Source: Chaenocephalus aceratus (taxonomy: Eukaryota > Chordata > Actinopteri > Perciformes > Channichthyidae). From it: a stretch of DNA of 64,000 nucleotides. The position numbers were made by a program, and so were the translations under genes. Of the stretch, positions 13,701 through 24,588 are shown piece by piece; position 1 is the stretch's first letter; each line of letters starts with the position of its first letter. Below the pieces are notes generated by a model. That model had not been told where the DNA came from. It did not search any database and saw only the letters and a program-made list of their open reading frames with translations. The stretch is from assembly GCA_023974075.1 (NCBI GenBank), contig CM043791.1, positions 22,718,662-22,782,661 of the forward strand, in the 5' to 3' direction.

Positions 13701-14331
13701 CTTCTTGTCTCATTAATTGTTGTACTCACCTTTATGCTGATGACACTGTCATATATACATCCAAATCTGATTTTTCACAAATTCAGATCTCTCTTCAATC
13801 GGATTTTAATATCTTACAGGACTGGCTATCACACAATAACCTACTGCTTAACAAAACAAAATCTTATACCATGGTCTTTTGTACCAGGTAGAAGCTCAAA
13901 TCCAAACCTAATGTAGTAATAACATGTAAGGATGGCACTTCTCTGCATAAAGTTGATAGCTTTAAATATCTTGGTGTATGGCTAGACTCTGAACTTTCAT
14001 TTAAACTACATATAAAGCATGTAATGCAAAAAGTAAATTACGGAATCGGTGTTTGACACCGCTCTCCGCAATTGTTTTACGCTCAGTGTCCGAAAGAGAA
14101 TTGCTTCTCAACTTATTCTTTCCGATTATGGACTATTGTGATGTTGTCTACCAAAATGCACATAAATCAGATCTTGCTCCACTCAACATAGCAACAATAG
14201 ACTATGCAGATTTGGTCTTGGTTGTCCTTTTCGTACACATCACTAAACAATGTATAACCAACTTAAATGGCCTTCTTTAAATGTAAGAAGACACACGCAT
14301 TGGCTTCAGCTGATATTTAAATGCATTTATC

Positions 14332-14722
14332 TTAAAGGTGGGGTAGGTAATTTTGAAGAAACCAGCTCGAGTGCGCTAGAATTTGAAAATACACAGCCGG
14401 AAAGAATCTGCCACTTCCTTACAGAGCCCCTCCTCCAACACACACGAACGCGCACATGACCAATGAGGGCACGAGATAAGTTTGTGCACAGATGGAAAGC
14501 TGACAGGCAGGTAGGCCATCCAGTTACTTTAGCCGGGCCGGCTTAAAATGATTGATTGTGCTTTTTACAGTACTATGGCTTCCACAGATGACACTTTTTT
14601 ATGGATTTTTTGTCAAAGCACTTAAGATATTCATTGCTATCGGGATGTTAAGAGCATTCCATGGAATATAACAAAAAGTGTATCTCGAGCCGGTTTCTCA
14701 AACTTACCTACCCCACCTTTAA
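14332..14722. mobile_element. TTAA-flanked MITE
   Basis: 391 bp with inverted termini of about 32 bp: left TTAAAGGTGGGGTAGGTAAT, right ending ATTACC-like TTACCTACCCCACCTTTAA. Both ends have TTAA, which fits a piggyBac-type TTAA target duplication with termini AGGTGGGG...CCCCACCT; TTAA could instead be part of the TIR. No transposase is present. It sits within the RT frame of the surrounding LINE and is therefore younger than that insertion. Confidence 0.8.
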
Positions 14723-15125
14723 CTATCCCCCTTATTTAAAGCAGTATTTCGTACCCTACTCGTCAAATCATCAAGTGAGACATTCTGTTCAGATTTATTT
14801 CTCTGTCCCCTCTGCAAAAAAATTGATTGGCAGAAGAGCGTTCATTTTCAAAGCCCAACAGACTGGAATATTTTACCTGCTGTTATTAGATCTCTTGCAT
14901 CATTGGGTTTATTTAAACATGCATTATCATCTCACTTTCAACTGGTCTGTACTTGTTATTAACTGATATTGATGAAACTGATTTGCTTGACTGTCTCAAA
15001 TTGTAATGATTGTGTGCATTGCTTGAATTTTACTTAACAGACTGTATGTGGTTTGTCTTGTCTGTCAGGTTTTGCATTTTGTCTTTTTGTTTATGTATGT
15101 CTGTAAGTTGTTGCTATTGTCGGGA

Positions 15126-15160
15126 CCCCCTTGAAAACGAGATGGTGCATCTCAAGGGGT
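15126..15160 (+). promoter_or_regulatory. LINE 3'-UTR stem-loop
   Basis: The order is CCCCTT, a short GAAAAC bulge, GAGATG, GTG loop, CATCTC, AAGGGG: two nested perfect stems of six pairs each. It lies about 25-45 bases from the LINE's 3' end, where 3' hairpins serve as the RT recognition element in some LINE families. The function is inferred from position and structure only. Confidence 0.6.
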
Positions 15161-15204
15161 TTATAACCAATGAATACAAATGTCTATATATATATATATA
15201 TATA

Positions 15205-16140
15205 ACATTGCAGGAAAGCAATATATTAGACGTTAAGTACTTTGTCAGGCTTAATATTATTTGTAGATAGATACCCCCAAAGCTTTTTTCCTATTTGAAA
15301 GAAGACCTTAACCTAAAGTATTCTTTAATGTGTTAATAAAGGTTAATTAGTTTGTCTGTTTTTGCACATCCTCATATTAATATCTTTGTACATCCAGCAC
15401 TAAACTGTTTTATTGTAGAGATCACTTACAGTATCTTCTTGATTTTTTATATTCTATATTTCTATCATTGACCTTCTACTTTCCCCCTATGAAAGTATGT
15501 ACTCTTAATATTTTTTCATCAAATAACATTATTCAACAATAATTCAATAACGTGCTTTAACCACTAGGTGGTGCACACAAGGTACACACAGCATGCTAAT
15601 AATAACTTTGTATTATTAGTGTAGGACACTTATGTATGTATAACATTTGAAGATATTTAGTTTTATTCATGTTTTACCTAATTGTACAGGATATTGCTAT
15701 ACTATTTCTCATGTTTTACTTCTACACATTAATATCTGATTTGTAAAACATCACAGACAGAAAGGTGTATCCGTCATTTAATGGTAAGCTATTGAAATTG
15801 TGATTCCATAGATCATCACCCAAATCCCCTGACTATTCTCTCAACTCAGTATTTACATTCTTATATTCAAAGAAAATCAGAAATATCTTTAAAAACGTGC
15901 ATTGCGGCTAAAACATTCAATCAGCAAGCTGAGGATCTTTCCTACGTCTGTTTCCGGTATTGTTCCTGTATGAGAGTTCACATGGATGCTACATTGAAGG
16001 GTGGAATTGACTACACATCTTCAGAAACATAATTTTGCTTCAGATATAACTCATAGCAAATAAAGTACAAGAATATAAGTAATACTAAGATAAAACACTG
16101 GCATGTAATTTACAGAATTTATAGAATGGATTTGAATAAT
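15205..16140. other. Unassigned AT-rich sequence
   Basis: No ORF with a motif. Nothing was assigned. Confidence 0.5.
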
Positions 16141-16199
16141 AGATGAGTAAAATCTACGTCACTTTACAGCCCCGCCCACTTTTGGGCAAACCAACGCTG

Positions 16200-16346
16200 A
16201 CATTTGAACGCCGATCAAGCCTGAAGCCACAGAGATCTTCTGTTACTGTCCTTTCTTCTTAGAGGAAGTACATAAACACGTAACGCTGGCTTGGTTTTAA
16301 TGTTTGAGGTACAATAAACAACACAGCAGCTTGTTGGCATGTTAAA
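16200..16346 (-). pseudogene. THAP-type zinc-finger remnant
   Basis: On the minus strand, the frame contains MPTSCCVVYCTSNIKTKPAL, then RVYVLPLRRKDSNRRSLWLQ, followed by a stop at the point where the domain should continue. The start M-P-x-x-C-C-x-x-x-x-C and the R...P..RR..W run match the first half of a THAP domain (C2CH zinc finger found in P-element-like transposases and host THAP proteins). The second Cys and the His are missing. It is most likely a transposon-derived exon fragment; the flanking sequence does not show which element it came from. Confidence 0.7.
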
Positions 16347-16449
16347 ACTATTATTTTTTCTGCCTCGCTCATGAGAGTAACAGCTGGCGAAACTAAAACC
16401 TAAGTACAGTTTTATTAATGTGATTGTGACCTTTGTAATCATTTAAGTC

Positions 16450-17125
16450 TTCTACACACTTTAGGTCTGCAGCTCCTTCAAAATGAAATGAGAATCTATG
16501 CAGTTTTTTCCTCTTCTGTGTTCTGAGGTTATGAGCAGACCATTAGTCAAGTTTGTTTTCATAATGTTCTGTATGCTAATTTAAAAAAAGGGTAACCAGT
16601 TTGTTTATAAAGTATAAATATATATATACAAAACAAATGAATACAAGCTATATGTATTACTCTCACCACAGTGGCCTAATCTAAAAAAATCGAAATATGT
16701 CTCGTCACCTATTTTCTGTCTAATACTAAAAAGGTGGTGTTTTGTATCATTTATAATGTTTTTGAATTTGCTATAAAGGTCAATAATAGATGGTGTTTTT
16801 GTGTTCAATCACAGTATGTACTATTTACCATTTTATACCCCTTGTGTTTTTGGGTCCTGTTGAAATAAAATAGTCATGTTTTAAAACTTGGTTTAATAAA
16901 GTCATATCAATCATCTTTGATCCCAGTGGGACACAAACAGCTTTGTTCAGTCTAAACAATTTATAACCTAGAGACATAAGATAACTGAAGAACATGTTGT
17001 GTTGCTGTTGTGTATTGTTTGTGTTGAGAATTCTGAACATGTTGTGCCTTACAATAAAGGATCGTAACAAACAGAGTAAAATAAATAGGGACAACAGCTT
17101 GTCAACTAACCATTCAGAAACGTCC
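16450..17125. other. No recognisable feature
   Basis: AT-rich, with only short frames. A T-rich (TA)n stretch is at 16615-16630. Nothing was assigned. Confidence 0.5.
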
Positions 17126-17129
17126 TGCT

Positions 17130-17494
17130 GCAACCGAGATGTTTGCACCGCCACCAAAACCTCCGCTGCTTCAGGGTCAGTTTCGGGATCAAATTGATAA
17201 TATGCTTGAACACATGCATTGCTCTGAGATTACATATTTATTCCACACTCGTAATCACAGCAAGCACGTGACTCTCGCCGGCTCATGCCCCCCTCTTCTG
17301 CAGGGGGGCGTGGTCAGCTGCTGTTCAGAATTTTCAAAGACAGGCTTGGAATAGAGCGAAAATGAGCGAAACGAGGCATGGCTAAAAAATGATCTGTTTT
17401 GGTATTTTGAAAAATAAAATGTATAAATATACCTTATATAGGTATGGTCATACACTACATCATTTAAATATAGCATGATAGGTCTCTTTAAGCT
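17130..17494. mobile_element. Probable MITE end
   Basis: A GC-richer island (CTCGCCGGCTCATGCCCCCC, then GGGGGGCGTGGTCAGC) followed by an AT-rich arm ending CATGATAGGTCTCTTTAA at 17473-17494. This resembles one end of a common fish non-autonomous DNA element, but the partner terminus was not found, so the call is tentative. 17495-18029 has nothing else assignable. Confidence 0.35.
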
Positions 17495-18029
17495 GTATTT
17501 GTCTTTTTTTTAAAGGAAAGAACAACTAGCATATATAAAAAACAAAACAATAAATCACCAACACATGTATACATAAAACAAAACAAGATTCTTTTAAATG
17601 TTGTTTGAAGTAAAAATGTTAACTATCCGTATTATATTCACTTCAGATGAATAGTATCAGAAAATGTAAAATAAGAAACCAAAGTATATCAGTAGGTGAT
17701 TCTCTTTGCCATTGTTTTTATCTAGTCTATACTTTTACAACAATTAAATTCTTGGTTTTGGTGGGCCACCCCAAGATTTTCAGTGGCCCCATTTGGCCAC
17801 CCCTATGATACATTTCTGGAGGCTGCAGTGGGTTTAACGTATCTTTGCCTTGAAAAATATTCGATGCACATACACACTAAGACTGAATATCATGTTCTAT
17901 TTGCAATTAAAGATTGATAATTGTGTGTATTGTGTTATTGAGAAGAGACTAGAGAGTGCTGGACATTTTTTTGGGAGGAGAGGGCCTTTTATCAGTTATT
18001 AAAGTATTAAAGTTGAAAAGCAATGATTA

Positions 18030-18113
18030 AAAGTACATCCATTCCAGGCTTTGAACCAGCTGCGCGGAGGACATTGCCTCATTCGGGCCGCTGGCTCTAC
18101 CCACTGGGCTATC
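18030..18113 (-). repeat. tRNA-derived fragment (SINE head or tRNA pseudogene)
   Basis: The reverse strand reads GATAGCCCAGTGGGTAGAGC (A-box-like) and, about 45 bases on, GGTTCAAAGCCTGG (B-box-like), at the spacing of a tRNA promoter. The cloverleaf is not intact: the acceptor stem does not pair, so it is not a working tRNA. A tRNA-derived SINE head is the simplest reading. Confidence 0.6.
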
Positions 18114-18236
18114 TATTCCTTAAAATATTGAACTGTTTTATATGACTGATGATTGTCTTTTTGTTCACAACTTCTCCACATTTCGAAGTGTTTCCCGAGC
18201 CAGAACGACCTATCTTTCTTCCTGGCTTGCTCTATA

Positions 18237-20900
18237 ATACAATACAATACAACTTTATTTATAAAGCACTTTAAACCTCCAGACCAAAGTGCTGTACAGG
18301 CAAATAGATAAACACAGCTCAGCTCACACACCATAAAAACAAGTACAAGTAAAAACAAAAAACAATTTAAATGCAAAAAAGCAACACTCTAAAAGATGTT
18401 GAAACGCCAAATGTTAAAACGCTAAGGAGAAGAGGTGGGTTTTAAGAAGCGATTTAAAAGCAGGCAGTGTGGAGGCCTGTCTGATCTCCAGGGGCAGAGC
18501 GTTCCACAGTTTGGGAGCCGCTACAGAGAAGCAACGGTCTCCTCTGAGCTTTGACCTGGTTTTAGGCACCTTCAGGAGCAGTTGGTCCGCTGACCTGAGA
18601 GGGCGGTTCGGCGTGTAATGCTGTAGCAGCTCAGCAAGGTATGGTGGGGTCATGCCATTTAGGGATTTAAAAGTAAATAAAAGAATTTTAAAATGGATCC
18701 TAAAATAAATTGGCAGCCAGTGGAGAGAATCTAAAACAGGGGAAATGTAGTCAAACTTCCGTGTGCCAGTTAAGAGCCTTGCTGCAGCATTTTGCAACCC
18801 GCTGCAGTCGTGCGAGCGAGGACCCACTGACCCCCATGTAGAGAGAGTTACAGTAGTCCAGCCGGGTGTGGACAAAGGCATGGATTACTGTCTCAAACTG
18901 CTGTCCTGGAGAGAAAAGGTTTTACTTTGGCTAGCGCCTCAGGTGATAAAAAGCTCGTTTTTACCACCGACTTAATCTGACTCTCAAGTTTGAGTTTCAC
19001 GGTCCATTTTAATACCAAGGGTTCGTAACGGTGGCTTGGTATAAATAACGGATTCAAGGGACCCAGGTCTACAGAAGTGGTGTCAGTGGTGCTACCAAAA
19101 ATCATTACTTCTGTTTTTCCTTCATTTAGTTTAAGGAAATTGCACGCCATCCAGGCCTTTATGTCATCTAGGCACTTAGCAGTGGGCTAATTAGGTAACC
19201 CTCCTTCTTTGTTAGAGGGACGTAAATCTGGCTATCGTCAGCATAGCAGTGGAATGCGATGCCGTGCTTTCTAAAAATGGACCCAAGAGGGAGCAAATAG
19301 AGGGAGAATAGCAGGGGGCCTAATACTGAGCCCTGTGGGACCCCATACAGGAGTGGAGCAGAGGATGACTCGGAGTCACCAAGGCTGACAGAGAAAGTTC
19401 TGTCCTTCAAATATGACCTGAACCATTCCAGGCTTTTCCCTCAATGCCCACCCACTTCTCCAAGCGGGAGGATCAGGATGTCATGGTCGACTGTATCGAA
19501 AGCAGCAGTCAAGTCAATAAGCAGGAGCACAACGCAGTCCCCAGAGTCAGTAGATACGAGGATGTCATTAAAGACTCTTAAAAGCGCTGTTTCAGTGCTG
19601 TGCATAGTTTTAAAACCAGATTGGAAAACCTCCAGTATGTTGTTCTCTTCCAGAAAAAACATAATTTGACTGTAGACAATCTTCTCCAGAATCTTGACAT
19701 AAAAGGCATTTTGGAAATGGGCCTAAAATTAGCCAGAACTGTGGGATCCAGGCTGGGTTTTTTAATACGAGGTTGCACTACTGCATGCTTCAGGTTTTCG
19801 GGGACCTTCCCTGAGAGCAGGGCCTGCTGTTTAAAACTGCCAGCACAGATGGTCCAACAGTGGGGAAAACCTCTTTAAAAAGTCGAGGGCGCCACAGGGT
19901 CATTTGGAGAACCAGAGGGCTTTAACTTGGAGACAATCTCCTGTACAAAAAAAGACAGAGCTACATGCTCAAACTGATTAAAGACAGCAGAACACGGTGC
20001 AGGAACGAGGGGTTCAATTGCAGGAGCAGAGATTTGAGCTCTAGTGGAGTTTACCTTATTAATGAAAAAAGTGAAGAAGAAATCTTCACAGACCGCGGTA
20101 GAGGTCTCCATAGAGGCTATTCTGGGGGGCATTAAGGACCAAACCAATAGTCCTGGAACAGAACGCGTGGCTTATGACGATTTGACAGAAAGATGTCAGA
20201 TAAAAGTTTGCTTTTTGCCTCCTTCACAGTGATCTGATAGAAACGCCAACAACTCCCTCAATATTTCAAATGAAACTTGCAGTTTGTCCTTTTTCCATTT
20301 ACGCTCAGCTCTACGGCATCCTGTCGGACAGCCCGAGTCGTGTCATTAAACCAAGGCTCAGATTTAGTTTTAGGTTGCCTGGTTTTTAAAGGGAGCAACA
20401 GTGTCTATGGCAGCTTTGCAAGTAGAGTAAAACCATGAGCTAAGCTCATCCGTTTCAGGTGACATAGGTTTCCCGATTCACACAGTTCTGTTTAAAGGCA
20501 ACAGAGAACTGACCAGCAGTGGAGGGGTTATAGTGCGAGCGCGCCGAGGAGCAGCGCGCGGTTTAACCGTTTATATAAGCAAGACTCACATCAAATAATA
20601 CAGGCATATGATCAGAGAAAAAGGCGTCACAAATCTCCAGGTTAAGACAGGCAAACCATAAGATAAAACAAGATCAAGTGTGTGTCCGCGTTCCTGCGTT
20701 GGGCCAGACACAGACTGCACAAGATTAAAGGAATCAACAAGGTCTAAAAAGTCCTTTGCCATAGCTTTGTCGGGGCAACACACATGAATATTAAAATCCC
20801 AACAATAAGTACACGATCATATTTTGGCATAATTTTCAGCCAAGAAGTCAGAGAAATCGTTTAAAAATCCCTTATTGTATTTGAAGGTCTATAGAATGAT
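18237..20900 (-). pseudogene. L2/CR1-like LINE copy, decayed
   Basis: Minus-strand non-LTR element. The 3' tail is a TACAA-type repeat at 18237-18251, preceded by an AATAAA-like block. The C-terminal domain, 18,881-18,414, includes LQNAAARLLTGTRKFDYISP, LHWLPIYFRIHFKILLFTFK and ends LLKTHLF. RT palm pieces are at 19,410-19,168 (YGVPQGSVLGPLLFSLYLLP and YADDSQIYVPL), the finger region at 19,662-19,441 (FQSGFKTMHSTETALLRVFN, then DLTAAFDTVDHDIL) and an endonuclease tail near 20,783-20,586 (QERGHTLDLVLSYGL). Several frameshifts break the ORF. The endonuclease start is missing, and the 5' limit is approximate. It is a different family from the copy at 9.6-12.7 kb. Confidence 0.9.
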
Positions 20901-21105
20901 ACTACAATTCAAATGCAATACCAACAACAAACTCAACAGCAACAACGCAAACTAAGACAACCACACATTGCGCATTGTTTAGAGCGGTCATAAGTTTGTT
21001 CAAATTCGAAACTGTTTCAACCTGTTACCTGTCAGAATCGAGACAAGGCAGTGCATTGAATCGTGTGAATGGACCGCGAACCAGTCAAGTGATTCATTCA
21101 GGAAA

Positions 21106-21190
21106 TGAAGCAGTTGCTGGTTCGGACGTCATATGTCACGTCATTTGAAGCAGCTGCTGCTTCTGACGTCATATGTCACGTGATTTGAAG
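21106..21190. repeat. Two-copy tandem repeat of about 42 bp with CRE-like sites
   Basis: Two adjacent copies of GAAGCAG-YTGCTG-...-GACGTCATATGTCACGT-GATTT. Each carries a GACGTCA core; the second also has CACGTGA. Further GAAGCTTCGAAG-type repeats follow to 21260. No transcript context was found for these sites. Confidence 0.6.
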
Positions 21191-21512
21191 CAAGCTTCGA
21201 AGCACTGCTTCTATGGAATAGGAAGTCCAGGGTTGAAGCTCCGTTCGAAGCTTCAGTGTCAAACTGCCATACACGCTCATACCCATGGATGTATAATAAG
21301 AACCATATTACCCCTCCTGTACCCGGGCCCGGTGACTAGGGTTGGGTACCGAGAACCGGTTCCGGTTCGGAACCGGTTCCAACATTTCGATTCCAACGGC
21401 ATCATTTAGAAATGTGAATTTCGGTTCCGCTTTTCGATGCCTGAGGAAATGTTTCTGATGACTGCAGCGGGGCGGGAAATGTAGCGTTGTACCTACACTT
21501 CCTACAGTGTAA

Positions 21513-22073
21513 CGGAGCGTCCACACTACAGCTCCAAAAATAGCTTGGAGCTGGGCGTGTCTGGAGCTTGGGGATTTTATTCAAGCAACACGGCCAACAA
21601 CCAATCACATGAATCTCCCGCCCCCGACATACAAAGCAAAAACCCCCGGGGATTTTATGCGAGCAATATATATATAAACTCCCCAAACAGGCGAAAACCT
21701 ACCAGTTTCCCCTACTGTCTCTGCCACCTCCCTCCATGCCTGGTTCCTCCGGTTTGTATCCCGGTAGGTGAAGAGGGTCTGGTCATACAAAACCGGGTGA
21801 TTTGCTACGGCGATAGTTAGTTTCTCCTCCGACATTTTTTGAAATATAGAAATGAACGGCGGGATATCTCTCCCAGCTTAGACGCGGTTTGATTGGCTAC
21901 ACTCCGTTGAACAATGTTCAACTTCTGGTCGCCTGGGACGCCTGAGACGCCTCGCTCTGCTACCCACAATTCAGTTCGGCGAAAAAGCGCGGCTACGTGA
22001 CGTCCACCCCATTGAAAGTGAATGGGCAGCTTGGAGCTTTCGACGCTGTCGACGCTGTAGTGTAGACGGGCCG
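21513..22073. mobile_element. PIF/Harbinger-like MITE nested in the hAT element
   Basis: 561 bp with inverted termini CGGAGCGTCCACACTACAGC (left) and GCTGTAGTGTAGACGGGCCG (right), flanked by TAA on both sides (21510-21512 and 22074-22076), the 3-bp target of this superfamily. It contains a MADF-domain exon on the minus strand but no DDE nuclease. Confidence 0.85.
21605..21835 (-). pseudogene. MADF-domain exon remnant
   Basis: From ATG 21835 the minus strand encodes MSEEKLTIAVANHPVLYDQT, then YRDTNRRNQAWREVAETVG. This matches the first two helices of a MADF (Myb/SANT-like, Adf-1 type) DNA-binding domain: L...V..HPVLYD....Y.D...R..AW.E.A..VG. In PIF/Harbinger elements such a DNA-binding protein is encoded beside the DDE transposase. 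After VGETG the frame loses similarity, consistent with an exon edge. It ends within the MITE, so it is probably a captured or leftover 5' exon. Confidence 0.75.
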
Positions 22074-23363
22074 TAACCTGAGACCAGGGCCGGCCCGTTG
22101 CACTGGCGTTATAGATGTTCGCCTAGGGTGCCAGATGTGTGGAGGCGCTGCGCTGGCAGCTCTGGGAGGAAAAAAATTTGTTTTGACCGTTGGTGCTCAT
22201 CCTAATTTTTGGCCTTGATGTAACAACATTCATAATTAAGTAAATGTAACACCCTTTTCATCCCGGTTACAATTTTCATTTCCCCTGTACGATGGGCGCT
22301 GTAAGTGATGAAAATGGGGGATGTTGGCTTATCTGGCAACCGCAGCTCACAGCCAAAGTGCGAGTGAGCGAGGGAGAAAGGGAGGGCGCTGTTGTTATTA
22401 GCATCTGGTGCTAGCTGCTCTAACGGAAGAAGAAGATGTTTCTACAATGATGTGGAGGGAGAGTCCTCTCCAGTCAGACTGAGGCTGATACTACAGTTCA
22501 GTGAGGTAAAGGACTCTGAGTGTTTAGATAGTTCACTTTAGTCTAAGTTATCTCAGTGGGTCTCAAACGTTTTTACGTAAACACATATTTCCAAGGCTCT
22601 CCTTTATAATTATTGGGATAAAAACAGGTTTGAAATCATTCCAATGTATACTATAGGACAGTAAACCAGACATATCGTTTTAAACTGGAGAGATACAAAA
22701 AATATGCATAAATAAAATAGTCAAATAAGATATGAATGAACAACAAAAATAAAATACGTTACATGTATTTGTTATTGGCTATGGTAGGTTACTGGTTATG
22801 CTCATATACTTATTTAATTATTAAAATGTAAACCGATCTTTTTCTTATGGTGTTTGGAGTTGTACCCCCTAGATCTAGTCTCTAGTAATTCTGCTTAAAG
22901 TGCACCAGATTGAAGCATTTTACTTTAAAATGTTCAAACCTTTCTTCCCTGTATGCCTGAGAAGGCAGATGCTTGTTTTTCTCAAAAAGAACTGTTCTTT
23001 AAAAGTTGGACTGTTGCACTGTTGTAGATTCAGTGGTTCTCAGGTTACAGTTACATCGCAGTGAATATAAACAGACTGATTGATGTGAATATTACTGTAA
23101 ACTAACCTGTGTAAAAGTTTCTCGAATAAATGTAATTTTTTTTGGTGGAAGAAGCATGTATCATTTTTTTTACCCTGCCCCTCAAAGAAAAGGAATCGAG
23201 AACCGTTAAGAACCGGAATCGAAAAGTAGAATCGGAATCGGAATCGGAATCGTGGAAATTCAAACGATACCCAACCCTACCGGTGACACGATGGAATTAA
23301 GAGAGCTCAGACCCTCACTTATATAGAGGTCGGACCATGTCATAAATATAAATAGATACAAGC

Positions 23364-23914
23364 TGTGACGGGGCTCTATTTCTCCGTTCAAAAACACTGG
23401 CGTAGTCGGTTGGTGTTAAGCTCCAAAAACACTTTATTTACAGCAGCAACAAAAAAATAACGAAACAGCACACCTTAAACAAACAAAATAAAAGACCAAA
23501 ACAAACGTCCATCACTCATCAGAGTAGACATGTTCTGTTGTTGCCTTCTCTGCAACAAACTCTCCAAACATGTCCCAGCTGTTGCCTTCACTGCAACATT
23601 CTTCCGAGTCCTCTCCAGGGCCAAACCCCGTCCCTTATGAGCCCGTAGCCCCTCCCACAGGCTGACAGTCAACAGGTGACACAATTAGCTCAAAACCACA
23701 TTTCAACATACAAATCCGACCAAACATAAAACAGGTTAACCACCTCTTAACAATCATTTAACAAATTAACAAATTAACAAATGCACAATAAATAATAAAT
23801 TGCATGGTTCATTTGGGGAGAGAGCAGGAAATGTTTGGTGTGTGTGTGGTGTGTGTGTGTGTGCGTCGGCTGTCAGTGGCGGAGTCAGTCACTCATGTGA
23901 TCCGCTCCGTCACA
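23364..23914. mobile_element. Solo LTR
   Basis: 551 bp, starting TGTGACGGGGCTC and ending GCTCCGTCACA (TG...CA with short inverted ends). It is flanked by the exact 5-bp duplication CAAGC at 23359-23363 and 23915-23919. There is no internal region, so it is a recombined LTR. A GT-rich stretch lies at 23838-23862. Confidence 0.9.
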
Positions 23915-23997
23915 CAAGCATAAATAAATGTAGGAATAAAAACATGAATAAATACAGGAATAAATATGCTCCAGTGTTTTCAGTGAGATGTAGTGCG

Positions 23998-24075
23998 TGT
24001 GCTGTGGCACAGCTGGAAAGCAGTTGACTCACGACCGCAGGATCCCTGGTTCAACAACTGGTCAATACGTCTTTT
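23998..24075 (+). repeat. tRNA-like fragment
   Basis: TGTGGCACAGCTGGAAAGCA resembles an A box and GGTTCAACAACTGG a B box, about 45 bases apart on the plus strand. Pairing of the arms is poor. Probably a SINE head or old tRNA pseudogene. Confidence 0.45.
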
Positions 24076-24588
24076 TTGTTGTTTATAAAAGCTACAGCTA
24101 AATGAGATGTAGTTAATAAATGTATTCTTTGATATGGTTTAGCCTTTCTCAGGCTACAACATGGTTAAGTTTACGAAGGAATGCAAATCCCTCTTTGCAA
24201 TGTTTACCAGCCTCCTTAGGCTTTTCTATCACAATTATTCAACTGGAATAAAAACAATATTGTTAACATGAAGATATGATTTAATGTTCGTTGTTTAGAG
24301 TTATTCTAAGGCTTTACTCATTGGGAACTCGGTATGTGTCACGGATGAGTGAAGGAAGCAGGACCCAAATGCAGATAACTCTTGTGAAACCCTTTATTTC
24401 AAGGATAAGGATAAAGACAAATACAGAACAGAACACTCTCCGGTGAACTCCGTCACCAACAAACAATGACCCAACACTGAACACAGACAGAGACAAGACT
24501 AAATACAAGAAGGGGTAATCATGACAACGAGAAACAGCCGGGCAGGGGAGGAGAAACACAAGGACAACAGGTGAACACAATCGGGTAA

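Larger units (their letters stand above)
13705..15204 (+). pseudogene. Non-LTR retrotransposon (RT 3' half), split by a MITE
   Basis: The decayed RT begins at the palm: YADDTVIYTS with YADD at 13733-13744, then LQDWLSHNNLLLNKTK and SFKYLGVWLDSELSFKLHIK. The thumb/C-terminal part (LFPIMDYCDVVYQNAHKSDL, then RRHTHWLQLIFKCIYL) is interrupted by the MITE at 14332-14722 and resumes as PPYLKQYFVPYSSN. Stops and frameshifts are scattered through it. The 3' UTR carries a strong hairpin (15126-15160) and ends in TTTATAACCAATGAATACAA before a (TA)n run (15183-15203). This family differs from the L2-like copies in tail and sequence; I do not name the clade. Confidence 0.85.
21337..23279. mobile_element. 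hAT-type non-autonomous element
   Basis: 1,943 bp. It starts TAGGGTTGGGTACCGAGAAC and ends CGATACCCAACCCTA; inside both ends are clustered GGAACCGG and GAATCGGAATC motifs. An exact 8-bp direct repeat, CCGGTGAC, flanks it at 21329-21336 and 23280-23287, the diagnostic hAT duplication. No hAT transposase (BED or hATC domain) is visible. A PIF/Harbinger-like MITE is nested at 21513-22073. Confidence 0.92.

Noticed and set aside
18030..18113. Functional tRNA gene on the minus strand
   Set aside because: A- and B-box-like motifs are present, but the acceptor and anticodon stems do not pair.
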